Shown here piece by piece: positions 8,387 through 16,595 of a stretch of DNA of 64,000 bases. Every line of letters begins with the position of its first letter. Position 1 is the first letter of the stretch. Origin of the DNA: JBNPEO01 sp050490315. Its GTDB lineage: Bacteria > Actinomycetota > Actinomycetes > Actinomycetales > Micrococcaceae. The notes under the pieces were generated by a model. The model worked only from the letters and a program-made list of their open reading frames with translations. It did no database searches and was not told the DNA's origin. Position numbers and translations under genes: made by a program. Where the stretch lies: the NCBI RefSeq assembly GCF_050490315.1, contig NZ_JBNPEO010000002.1:248001-312000 (forward strand). Reading direction: 5' to 3'.

Positions 8387-9625
8387 ATGGCACAGAGCAG
8401 CACCGGAACCACAGCACAGACTAAGTCCCTCAAAATGACACCGGAAAAGGCTGAAACTCTCAAAAAGCTCAACGCGAGCATTGGACAACTCTCAACTACC
8501 ACCATGCGCCAGCTTGAGCACTCACTGCCGTGGTACGTCAGGCTCAGTTCTGACGAACGCTCAGCCCTGAGCCTCGTGGCGCAAAACGGTATAGCCGCCT
8601 TTGTCACGTGGTATGAGAAACCAAGTTCGCCGTCGTGGATCCTCTCAGACGTGTTCGGCAATGCCCCCACCGAGTTAACCCGCTCCATTAGTTTGCAAAA
8701 GGCCTTGCAGCTGATTCGTGTGGTTGTTGAAGTGGTGGAAGATCAAGTACCAGTGCTGGCCCCGGAGGCTGATCAGTCAGCCCTCCGCGAAGCCGTTTTA
8801 CGGTACTCACGAGAGGTGGCATTCGCCGCCGCCGACGTCTACGCACGGGCTGCTGAAACCCGCGGATCGTGGGACACCCGGCTAGAGGCCCTGATAGTTG
8901 ATGCCATTTTGCGTGGTGAAAACACTGACGCATTGCGGTCCCGAATTGCCGCTTTGGGTTGGCGCGCCCAAGAACGATTCGCTGTGATGGTGGGCAACAC
9001 ACCCGTCGAACCCAGCGCCGGCTACGTTAATGACCTACGAAGAGCAGCTAGCCGATTTGCCCAAGACGCCCTGGTAGGGATTCAGGGAGAGCGCCTTATA
9101 TTGATTCTGGGTGGCGTCACGGACCGGGACACCTCCTACGCGCGTTTGAGCGAACTCTTCGCACCCGGCCCCGTAGTTTACGGGCCGGAAGCGTCATCCT
9201 TGGTAGAGGCCAGCATCTCAGCGCAGGCCGCCTTCGCGGCCCTCACAGCAGCCAAGGCCTGGCCCTCGGCGCCACGGCCCGTAGCAGCGGATGATCTTCT
9301 CCCCGAGCGCGTTATGTCCGGAGACGATGCCGCCCGAAGGACACTCATCCGGACCATTTACCGGCCCCTAGTGGCAGCCTCCAATGGTCTCATTGAGACT
9401 CTAGGAAGCTACATTGAGCTAGGTCACTCGCTAGAAGCAACAGCCCGTGAACTGTTTGTCCACGCCAACACTGTGCGCTACCGGCTCAAACGGGTCTGCG
9501 ACGTAACAGGCTGGGACCCGCTACTCCCCCGCGAGGCTTTTGTCCTACAAACTGCGCTGGTTATGGGACGTTTGACTGTCCCGCTCAAGGCCACGCCCGA
9601 GAGGCACAACAGCCGCTCGAGCTAA
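8387..9625 (+). CDS. fasR: PucR/CdaR-type transcriptional regulator of fatty acid synthesis (FasR-like)
   Basis: This 412-residue regulator lies directly upstream of fabD-fabH-acpP-fabF, the position occupied by FasR in Streptomyces, which binds the fabD promoter and activates the cluster. The C-terminus carries the PucR-type helix-turn-helix (about residues 345-385: LEATARELFVHANTVRYRLK). The N-terminal 300 residues form the regulatory part, with no phosphoacceptor or membrane segment visible. No Shine-Dalgarno sequence precedes the ATG and a -10-like TATGCT sits six bases away, so the mRNA may be leaderless. Matching palindromes in front of this gene and fabD support direct control. The symbol is by synteny and family. 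Confidence 0.85.
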   Translation: MAQSSTGTTAQTKSLKMTPEKAETLKKLNASIGQLSTTTMRQLEHSLPWYVRLSSDERSALSLVAQNGIAAFVTWYEKPSSPSWILSDVFGNAPTELTRSISLQKALQLIRVVVEVVEDQVPVLAPEADQSALREAVLRYSREVAFAAADVYARAAETRGSWDTRLEALIVDAILRGENTDALRSRIAALGWRAQERFAVMVGNTPVEPSAGYVNDLRRAASRFAQDALVGIQGERLILILGGVTDRDTSYARLSELFAPGPVVYGPEASSLVEASISAQAAFAALTAAKAWPSAPRPVAADDLLPERVMSGDDAARRTLIRTIYRPLVAASNGLIETLGSYIELGHSLEATARELFVHANTVRYRLKRVCDVTGWDPLLPREAFVLQTALVMGRLTVPLKATPERHNSRSS

Positions 9626-9632
9626 TAACTCG

Positions 9633-9649
9633 TTGTAGACTTCCTACAA
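9633..9649. promoter_or_regulatory. Putative FasR operator 2 (upstream of fabD)
   Basis: TTGTAGACTTCCTACAA is a perfect dyad (TTGTAG/CTACAA) located 68 bp before the fabD start. It matches operator 1 at 13 of 17 positions, including every base of the TTGTAG and TACAA ends. It is the strongest regulatory-site candidate in the window because the two copies flank the regulator gene. Confidence 0.55.
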
Positions 9650-9716
9650 ACCGACCCAGTGAGCTTGGTGTGCCTAAACACCGGTGAATCACACGGCAAT
9701 TTGGAAAGCTGGTTAC

Positions 9717-10715
9717 GTGCTTGCAATCGTCTGCCCCGGACAGGGCTCTCAAACTCCCGGATTCCTTGCTCCATGGTTGGAGCTGGACTCCGTAGCTGAA
9801 CACTTAGCTACGCTAAGCGAGACGGCACAGATTGATCTCAAAGCTCACGGGACTACCTCTGACGAGGAAACCATCAAGGACACGGCAGTGGCACAACCGC
9901 TGATTGTGGCCGCTGGTTTGATCACCGCACAAGCACTCTTCGACGTCGACATCACCACCCTGCCCGTGGTCCTCGCCGGTCACTCGGTGGGAGAGATCAC
10001 GGCATCGGCACTTGCTGGAGTGTTGACCCAGAGCGAAGCGATGACGTTTGTTCGCGAGCGTGCCAACAACATGGCCACAGCGGCAGCCGTGACACCCACG
10101 GGCATGACCGCCGTCGTCGGAGGTGATCCCGCTGAAGTACTCGCAGCGATCGAAGCATCCGGCGCAACCGCAGCCAACGTCAACGGCGCGGGCCAAACTG
10201 TTGCAGCAGGAACCTTTGAACAGCTCAAATACCTAGCCGAGAACCCTCCGGCCAAAGCACGCGTTATTCCGCTCAAGGTGGCTGGCGCATTCCACACTTC
10301 TCACATGCAGCCTGCCGTTGCTGCGTTGGAGGCGCTGCGCCCCTCACTGCAGCCGAAAAATCCCGGCGTCAAGCTGCTCTCCAACTTCGACGGCCAAGAG
10401 GTGACTGACGGCAACGCTGCCGTGGCCAGCCTTATTGCGCAGGTTTCCCGCCCGGTGCGTTGGGACCTGTGCATGCAGACGCTCACTAACTTGGGTGTAA
10501 CGGGCGTGATTGAACTTGCTCCTGCTGGCACCTTGGCTGGCTTGGCTAAGCGCGGCATGCCTGGTGTGCCCACCGTTGCAGTCAAAACTCCTGATGATCT
10601 TGAGAAGGCTCTTGCCCTCTTTGCCAGCGATCCTAGTGCTGCGTCAACGGCTGGCTCAGGACATCATTCAACCGCCAGCGACTCTCCGGTCAGCACAGAA
10701 GGAGCATCGGCATGA
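9717..10715 (+). CDS. fabD: Malonyl-CoA:ACP transacylase
   Basis: FabD loads malonate from CoA onto acyl carrier protein for type II fatty acid synthesis. The protein (332 residues from GTG 9717) has the glycine-rich start CPGQGSQ, the nucleophile motif GHSVGE (Ser about 90) and the catalytic His in GAFHTSHM (about 193). GGAAAG lies eight bases before the GTG; an upstream ATG at 9684 would add 11 residues not typical of the family. The stop overlaps the fabH start (ATGA), so the two are coupled. Confidence 0.95.
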   Translation: MLAIVCPGQGSQTPGFLAPWLELDSVAEHLATLSETAQIDLKAHGTTSDEETIKDTAVAQPLIVAAGLITAQALFDVDITTLPVVLAGHSVGEITASALAGVLTQSEAMTFVRERANNMATAAAVTPTGMTAVVGGDPAEVLAAIEASGATAANVNGAGQTVAAGTFEQLKYLAENPPAKARVIPLKVAGAFHTSHMQPAVAALEALRPSLQPKNPGVKLLSNFDGQEVTDGNAAVASLIAQVSRPVRWDLCMQTLTNLGVTGVIELAPAGTLAGLAKRGMPGVPTVAVKTPDDLEKALALFASDPSAASTAGSGHHSTASDSPVSTEGASA

Positions 10716-11773
10716 GCACCCCGGTTTTGAAGCAGAGCAAGACTCACGAGAACTCTCGCATCTTAGGCATTGGCGCTTACCGTCCGGACGTTATTGTCAC
10801 CAACGACGACGTCTGCCAGTGGATTGATTCCTCTGACGAGTGGATCCGCCAACGGACCGGCATCATCACACGTCACCGCGCTAGCGCCGATGTCAGTGTG
10901 ATTGATATGGCTGAAGGTGCTGCACGTGAGGCCCTAGCTAAAGCTGGCATTGAAGCCTCGCAACTTGGCGCAGTCATCGTCTCCACCGTGACCCACCCCT
11001 ACGCAACTCCTTCGGCAGCCGCCGCACTGACTGATCGACTGGGAGCCACTCCGGCCCCTGCCTACGACATTTCGGCGGCCTGTGCTGGCTATTGCTACGG
11101 GATCGCTCAGGCCGATGCGCTGGTTCGCTCCGGCGCTGCCGACTACGTATTGGTAGTTGGAGCAGAGAAGCTTTCCGATGTGATCGACAATCACGAGCGC
11201 ACCATTTCTTTCCTTTTGGGTGACGGTGCTGGCGCAGTTGTTGTTGGCGCCTCCGAGGAGCCAGGCATTGGTCCCTCGGTATGGGGTTCAGACGGCAGCA
11301 AATGGACAGCCATCGGTATGACCCACTCCCTCGACGAAGTCCGCGCCCTTGGTGAGACGGCGCGCACCTCTGACCAGAGTGACGATGAGGCAGTGCTTGC
11401 CGCCGCACAGACTGTTTGGCCTACTCTGCGTCAAGATGGACAGACTGTTTTCCGCTGGGCTGTATGGGAAATGGCAAAAGTTGCGCAGCAGGCCTTGGAC
11501 GCCGCAGGCATTACCGCCAGCGATCTTGCAGCGTTTGTTCCGCACCAGGCTAATATGCGCATCATCGATGAGATGGTCAAAAAGCTGAAGCTGCCTGAGT
11601 CAGTGGTGGTGGCCCGGGACATTGCCGACGCCGGTAACACCTCGGCTGCCTCCATCCCCCTTGCAACGCACCGCTTGCTGCAGGAAAACCCCGAGCTCAG
11701 CGGCGGGCTGTCACTTCAGATTGGCTTTGGCGCGGGCCTTGTTTTCGGCGCTCAAGTTATTCGACTTCCCTAA
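10712..11773 (+). CDS. fabH: 3-oxoacyl-ACP synthase III
   Basis: FabH condenses an acyl-CoA primer with malonyl-ACP and starts each fatty acid chain; in Gram-positive actinobacteria it usually selects branched primers. The 353-residue protein carries the thiolase-fold catalytic triad: Cys124 in AACAGY, His278 in PHQANMRI and Asn309 in GNTSAASIP. It is the second gene of the fabD-fabH-acpP-fabF cluster and overlaps fabD by four bases. Confidence 0.96.
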   Translation: MSTPVLKQSKTHENSRILGIGAYRPDVIVTNDDVCQWIDSSDEWIRQRTGIITRHRASADVSVIDMAEGAAREALAKAGIEASQLGAVIVSTVTHPYATPSAAAALTDRLGATPAPAYDISAACAGYCYGIAQADALVRSGAADYVLVVGAEKLSDVIDNHERTISFLLGDGAGAVVVGASEEPGIGPSVWGSDGSKWTAIGMTHSLDEVRALGETARTSDQSDDEAVLAAAQTVWPTLRQDGQTVFRWAVWEMAKVAQQALDAAGITASDLAAFVPHQANMRIIDEMVKKLKLPESVVVARDIADAGNTSAASIPLATHRLLQENPELSGGLSLQIGFGAGLVFGAQVIRLP

Positions 11774-11854
11774 AGATTTTTACCCCAACAAGCCGCAACA
11801 GTGGTTTGAAACATTCCGGCACTGACTGCCGGCAACAAAAGAAAAGGAGCCGAC

Positions 11855-12100
11855 ATGGCTAGCAACGAAGAGATCCTGGCCGGCCTGGCTGAAATCGTCA
11901 ACGAAGAGACCGGCCTCGCCCCTGAGGCAGTCGAGTTGGACAAGTCGTTCACGGACGACTTGGACATCGACTCCATCTCCATGATGACCATTGTGGTCAA
12001 CGCAGAAGAGAAGTTCGGCGTACGCATCCCGGACGAAGAGGTCAAAAACCTCAAGACCGTTGGCGACGCAGTTAACTTCATCTCCGGCGCACAGGCATAA
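11855..12100 (+). CDS. acpP: Acyl carrier protein
   Basis: This 81-residue acidic four-helix protein carries growing acyl chains on a phosphopantetheine arm attached to Ser40 in DIDSIS. The motif has Ile where many ACPs have Leu (DSL), as is common in actinobacteria. An AAAGGAG ribosome site precedes the ATG. The gene lies 81 bp after fabH. A strong stem-loop separates it from fabF and may help set a high ACP to KAS II ratio. Confidence 0.95.
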   Translation: MASNEEILAGLAEIVNEETGLAPEAVELDKSFTDDLDIDSISMMTIVVNAEEKFGVRIPDEEVKNLKTVGDAVNFISGAQA

Positions 12101-12133
12101 TTTTCGCCTTAGCTTGTTCTAGGCGTAACGCGG

Positions 12134-12174
12134 AACCGGTCATCACAGCACCCCAACGGTTGTGATGACCGGTT
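12134..12174 (+). other. Stem-loop between acpP and fabF
   Basis: Arms AACCGGTCATCACA (12134-12147) and TGTGATGACCGGTT (12161-12174) pair perfectly over 14 bp with a 13-base loop. The nearest T-run starts ten bases later (12184), so this is not a standard intrinsic terminator. It could be a partial terminator, an RNase stop or an mRNA-stability element downstream of acpP. Confidence 0.7.
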
Positions 12175-12238
12175 ACCTCACCATTTTTCAAGACTGCTCA
12201 GCGCTATGACGCTGACAAAACTCCAAGAGAGTGATTCC

Positions 12239-13474
12239 ATGGCCCGCAAAGTTGTCATCACCGGCCTGGGCGTCACAACGCCCATCGGCGGAGACGTCCC
12301 CACCATGTGGAAGAACGCCCTTAAAGGCGTCTCTGGTGCCCACACCCTCGAAGACGACTGGGTGGCCCGCTACGAACTTCCCGTCACCTTTGCTGCCCGG
12401 TGTTCGACGCCGGCACTAGAGGTATTGAGCCGCGTTGAAGCCAAGCGTATGGACCCGTCCACTCAGTTTGCTGTTATCGCCGCTCGCGAAGCCTGGAAAG
12501 ACTCTGGAATCACCGAAGTAGATCACGATCGCCTTGCCGTAGCCTTCGCTACCGGCATCGGTGGTGTGTGGACACTTTTGGACGCTTGGGACACATTGCG
12601 CGACCGCGGCCCCCGCCGTGTGCTGCCGATGACTGTCCCCATGTTGATGCCCAATGGCGCAGCAGCGGCTGTGAGCTTGGACTTGGGTGCACGCGCAGGT
12701 GCGCACACCCCCGTCTCAGCTTGTGCTTCCGGTACGGAAGCCATGCACATGGGTCTGGACTTGATTCGTTCGGGTAAGGCCGATGTTGTGATGTGTGGTG
12801 GCGCTGAAGCCGCTATTCACCCCATGCCTATGGCTGCGTTCGCTTCAATGCAGGCTCTTTCAAAGCGCAACGATGATCCTGAGCACGCGTCTCGCCCCTA
12901 TGACCGGGACCGCGATGGTTTTGTGATGGGTGAAGGCGCTGGTGCTTTGGTCCTCGAAGCCGAAGAGCACGCCCTGGCCCGCGGTGCACGCATTTACGGC
13001 GAGCTTGCTGGCACCTCCGTTACAGCTGACGCCTACCACATCACTGCCCCGGACCCTGAGGGTCTGGGCGCAACGCGAGCTCTCAAGGCCGCAATGTTTG
13101 ACGGCCGTATCCAGCCTGAAGACGTGGTCCACGTTAATGCTCACGCAACGTCCACCCCAGTGGGTGACAAGCCTGAGTACACAGCGCTTCGCAATGCATT
13201 GGGCAAGCACCTGGATGACGTTGCGGTCTCCGCTACGAAGTCCCAGATGGGCCACCTTTTGGGTGCATCGGGTGCTGTTGAGGCTGTTCTTACCGCGCTT
13301 GCCGTCTACGAGCGCAAGGCGCCGGTAACCATCAACTTGGAGAACCAGGATCCTGAAATCCCGCTCAACGTTGTCACTACAGGGCGCGATCTGCCTGCTG
13401 GCGACATCGTGGCTTTGAGCAACTCCTTCGGTTTCGGTGGCCACAACGCGGTCATCGCGGTCCGCAGCATGTAA
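12239..13474 (+). CDS. fabF: 3-oxoacyl-ACP synthase II
   Basis: FabF elongates acyl-ACP with malonyl-ACP. The 411-residue protein has the catalytic Cys162 in SACASGTEA and the two active-site His residues in VNAHATSTPVGD and GHLLGASGAVE, plus the C-terminal GFGGHN loop. I start at ATG 12239 (MARKVVITGLGV), preceded by AAGAGAG; an ATG at 12206 would add 11 residues. It closes the fatty acid cluster and is followed by a perfect terminator. Confidence 0.96.
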   Translation: MARKVVITGLGVTTPIGGDVPTMWKNALKGVSGAHTLEDDWVARYELPVTFAARCSTPALEVLSRVEAKRMDPSTQFAVIAAREAWKDSGITEVDHDRLAVAFATGIGGVWTLLDAWDTLRDRGPRRVLPMTVPMLMPNGAAAAVSLDLGARAGAHTPVSACASGTEAMHMGLDLIRSGKADVVMCGGAEAAIHPMPMAAFASMQALSKRNDDPEHASRPYDRDRDGFVMGEGAGALVLEAEEHALARGARIYGELAGTSVTADAYHITAPDPEGLGATRALKAAMFDGRIQPEDVVHVNAHATSTPVGDKPEYTALRNALGKHLDDVAVSATKSQMGHLLGASGAVEAVLTALAVYERKAPVTINLENQDPEIPLNVVTTGRDLPAGDIVALSNSFGFGGHNAVIAVRSM

Positions 13475-13518
13475 TTGGCTGGTAGGCCCCGATGAAGGGC
13501 TGGCAGCAGCGAACACAA

Positions 13519-13557
13519 GGGAAGGCTCGCACCATGCGGTGCGAGCCTTCCCTTTTT
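13519..13557 (+). terminator. Terminator of the fab cluster
   Basis: A perfect 15-bp stem (13519-13533 with 13538-13552) with an ATGC loop is followed directly by TTTTT. It is a textbook intrinsic terminator 44 bp after fabF. Confidence 0.93.
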
Positions 13558-13630
13558 CCCCGGCTATGAGGTAATTAGCAATCTGAGTTATGGAGCTTTG
13601 GCAGGGTTTAGCTGGCCGGGCTGAGGTGGC

Positions 13631-14134
13631 CTAGCCGACTTGGTGCAGCCAGCGCACAGGTGCGCCTTCAGCTGCGTGACGGAACGGTTCGAGTTCTTCA
13701 TCCCATGCTTCGCCAAGCGCCAAGGAAAGCTCGTGGTACACAGCCGCAGGTTCCCCAGCGCCGTGCTCGTAGGCGTAACGAATGCGGTCCTCGGAAACCA
13801 TGATGTTGCCGTGCACGTCTGTGACGGCGTGGAAGATGCCAAGTTCGGGAGTATGAGACCAGCGTGCGCCATCAACGCCAGCGCTTGGTTCTTCGGTCAC
13901 TTCGTAACGGAGGTGGGCCCAGCCGCGAAGCGCGGAGGCCAATTGCGCACCGGTACCGGGAGCTCCTGCCCACGACAGTTCGGCGCGAAACATTCCGGGC
14001 GCAGCAGGCTGAGCGGTCCATTCGAGATCCGTGCGTTGATCAACCACGGACCCGATGGCCCATTCAACGTGTGGGCACAGCGCAGTTGGGGCTGAGTGTA
14101 TAAATAATACGCCCCGTGTCATTGCAGCAGACAT
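13631..14134 (-). CDS. DUF3145 family protein
   Basis: This is a 167-residue actinobacterial protein of unknown function, conserved next to the fab cluster in relatives. It starts MSAAMTRGVLFIHSAPTALC and contains the HTPELGIFHAVTDVHGN stretch typical of the family. A GGAGG site lies five bases before the ATG at 14134; an ATG at 14179 is in frame but lacks support. No signal peptide or membrane segment is visible. Its conserved location is suggestive of a lipid-related role, but that is a guess. Confidence 0.85.
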   Translation of the reverse strand: MSAAMTRGVLFIHSAPTALCPHVEWAIGSVVDQRTDLEWTAQPAAPGMFRAELSWAGAPGTGAQLASALRGWAHLRYEVTEEPSAGVDGARWSHTPELGIFHAVTDVHGNIMVSEDRIRYAYEHGAGEPAAVYHELSLALGEAWDEELEPFRHAAEGAPVRWLHQVG

Positions 14135-14388
14135 TCCATCCTCCATAGCCGTAGGTACGTCTTCCCCAACGACCTGCACAGCTATGAATGTGTTACGAAC
14201 TGCTCTTCCAGCCTCTTAGGACCAGGCAGATGAAATTATGTTCTGAGTCCAACGCTGCGGCTTCAACCTCAGCTTGAATCTTTTAGACTCTTGACCATTG
14301 TGCCCCACAGCACCAAATTACGCCAGTGGAACTACAGCGCAGGTATTCCCGCGGCCAGTTTCAGCCTATCCAGGCTCGTTGGCTGCCG

Positions 14389-15312
14389 CTAGGCGCGCGG
14401 GTGGGCTTGTTGGTAGCTCTGACGAAGCCTGTCTACAGACACATGTGTATAGAGCTGCGTTGTGGCGAGACTGCTGTGGCCTAGGATCTCTTGTACAGCG
14501 CGAAGGTCGGCCCCGCCGTCAAGTAGATGGGTAGCAGCAGAGTGGCGCAGCGCGTGGGGTCCTGATGCTTTGGTGTCCCCCAGCTGGGTGAGTTGTTTGT
14601 CTACAACATCGCGGATTTGCCGTTGATCAACGCGTTTGCCTCGGGCGCCGAGGAAGAGCGCTGCTCCACTGCCTTGAATAACGAGTTTGGGGCGGCCGCC
14701 GGTGAGCCATGCTTGGACGGCTTGGGCTGCTGGCGCGCCATAGGGCACGGTCCGTTCCTTGTTGCCTTTACCCAGCACACGAAGGGTCCTGCGTTCGGCG
14801 TCCAGATCGTCAATGTCCAAACCGGCAAGTTCGCCAACGCGAATGCCTGTGGCATAAAGAAGTTCAATCATTGCTACATTGCGCAGTGGGAGCGGATCAC
14901 CGTTCTCAGCCGTGTGCTGGGTGTTTTCCATCAGACGGCCCACTTGGTTTTGAGCCAGCACGGCGGGCAACGACTTGGAGCGTTTGGGAGCCTTAAGCCG
15001 AAGCGATGGATCCGTTTCAATCAGTTCTTCGCGCATAGCCCAATGGCAAAAGCTGCGCGCCGTAGCTGTGCGGCGGGCCAGCGTGTTGCGAGCAAGGCCT
15101 GCAGCGTTCTGCTCTCCCAACCAGGACCGGAGTGTGCTCAGCTCGATGTCTTTGAGCTCAGAAATTCCCTCAGCAGCTGCGAAGCCGAGCATGCTTTGCA
15201 CATCAGAAAGGTAGGCACGGACGGTATGGTCTGAACGGCCGCGCTCGGCAGCAAGGTAGCGGCCGAATCCGTCAATAACGTGTTTGTACGGATCGGTTGG
15301 AGTTTCTGGCAC
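14389..15312 (-). CDS. xerC: Tyrosine recombinase XerC
   Basis: This site-specific recombinase resolves chromosome dimers at dif. The 307-residue protein has the N-terminal SAM-like core-binding domain (about 8-95) and the catalytic domain with all key residues: Arg in TGIRVGEL, Lys in GKGNKER, HALRH, His in GHSS, and the nucleophile Tyr288 in QLYTH. The start is GTG. It follows dprA-comM-yraN on the same strand with a 78-bp gap, the usual actinobacterial order. It is treated as a housekeeping XerC and not a phage integrase because of context. Confidence 0.93.
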   Translation of the reverse strand: MPETPTDPYKHVIDGFGRYLAAERGRSDHTVRAYLSDVQSMLGFAAAEGISELKDIELSTLRSWLGEQNAAGLARNTLARRTATARSFCHWAMREELIETDPSLRLKAPKRSKSLPAVLAQNQVGRLMENTQHTAENGDPLPLRNVAMIELLYATGIRVGELAGLDIDDLDAERRTLRVLGKGNKERTVPYGAPAAQAVQAWLTGGRPKLVIQGSGAALFLGARGKRVDQRQIRDVVDKQLTQLGDTKASGPHALRHSAATHLLDGGADLRAVQEILGHSSLATTQLYTHVSVDRLRQSYQQAHPRA

Positions 15313-15390
15313 ACCACCACTTTGCTCCGCGCGTCCCCTGTCTTCAAGCCACCTCGCCGCTCAGTTACCGCCACAATCCACCGGAAGACT

Positions 15391-16584
15391 TTATTGGGAC
15401 GCTTTGCTTCGCTTCCAAAGCCCGTTGTTGGTTTCGGCAAGCCCCAACAGTTGAAGGCGACCCAGCCCAGCTCGCACTCCCGTGGCTTCTAGGCCAGCAA
15501 CAATGCAGAGTTTTTCTATGCTGGTTCCGGCACGCAAGGGCAAGGCATCTAAAATGATCAGGTCCTCTAGGCTGAGTCCGTCTTGAACTCGTGATTGTGC
15601 CAGCGCCCGTTGTGGGTCGGCAGAGTCCCTCCCGCTGGGCGAGAGTAGCTCAATCACTTCGGCAGCGTCGGTAGTCAGCACTGCGCCGCCGTCGCGAATC
15701 AAGCGATGACACCCCGCGCTGTTGGCCGAATGAACCGACCCCGGTACTGCAGCCACTGCCCGGCCAAGGCTCTCCGCATGATGGGCAGTGTTCAGGGCGC
15801 CGGACCTCCAACGAGCCTCAACAACCACCGTGGCTCCGGATAAGGCCGCTATTAACCTGTTCCGCTGTAAAAAGCGATAGCGAGTCGGTGCCGAGCCAGG
15901 AGGAACCTCCGCTATGACGGCTCCCTGACGCGAAATAGCCCGCAGTAAGTCTTCGTTACCTGCTGGGTAAAAGCGGTCTACCCCACCTGCCAGAACTGCA
16001 ACAGTAGGAAGCGCAGATCCCCCAGCTGCGAGCGCCGCACGGTGCGCGTGGGCATCGATGCCATAGGCACCGCCAGAAACCACACAGTAACCCCGGCTGG
16101 CCAGAGCGTGGGAAATTTCTGCAGTCACTGATGCGCCGTAACTAGTGCTGTCCCTAGAGCCAACCACCGCCACAGTGTTTTCCAGATCCGGAAATTGCTC
16201 TCGATTTCCGCGCCACCATAAACACAAGGGTTCGTGGATATCGAGGTCGCGTAATTGTTCGGGCCAGATTTCATCCTCTGGGATCAGCACACCGCCCCCG
16301 AGTCGCTCTATGGTGTTCAGATCCCGTTCTGGTGCCAGGTCCGGCACTCTCGCTGCCCACCGTTTGATCGCCGAGCTCAGTCCTTGCCAACCTGATAGAT
16401 GATTATGCTCATCAAGAAGCATTGCCACATCTTTTTCCAGTCCCGGGTCGCTGGGCTTCTTCCCTGTTGCAATTTCAAGCGCCACGCATGGCCCTGCCAC
16501 CCGTACTAGTGCCATTCCGGCAGCGTCTTGTGGTTCCATCAGCCTGGATAAGGATGCCCGGGCCAGGACGAGTTCTTTGGACAT
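15391..16584 (-). CDS. dprA: DNA-processing protein DprA
   Basis: DprA binds single-stranded DNA and loads RecA during natural transformation. The 397-residue protein contains the Rossmann-type core (about 130-330) with VAVVGSRDSTSYG, SGGAYGIDAHAHRAAL and the FLQRNRLIAALS motif. The ATG is preceded by TAAGGAG. It lies 11 bp after comM, so the two are cotranscribed. Confidence 0.95.
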   Translation of the reverse strand: MSKELVLARASLSRLMEPQDAAGMALVRVAGPCVALEIATGKKPSDPGLEKDVAMLLDEHNHLSGWQGLSSAIKRWAARVPDLAPERDLNTIERLGGGVLIPEDEIWPEQLRDLDIHEPLCLWWRGNREQFPDLENTVAVVGSRDSTSYGASVTAEISHALASRGYCVVSGGAYGIDAHAHRAALAAGGSALPTVAVLAGGVDRFYPAGNEDLLRAISRQGAVIAEVPPGSAPTRYRFLQRNRLIAALSGATVVVEARWRSGALNTAHHAESLGRAVAAVPGSVHSANSAGCHRLIRDGGAVLTTDAAEVIELLSPSGRDSADPQRALAQSRVQDGLSLEDLIILDALPLRAGTSIEKLCIVAGLEATGVRAGLGRLQLLGLAETNNGLWKRSKASQ

Positions 16585-16595
16585 TGATTTTCTCC

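Noticed and set aside
14180..14388. Possible small gene between DUF3145 and xerC
   Set aside because: No open frame with a ribosome site is present; the region most likely holds the DUF3145 promoter.
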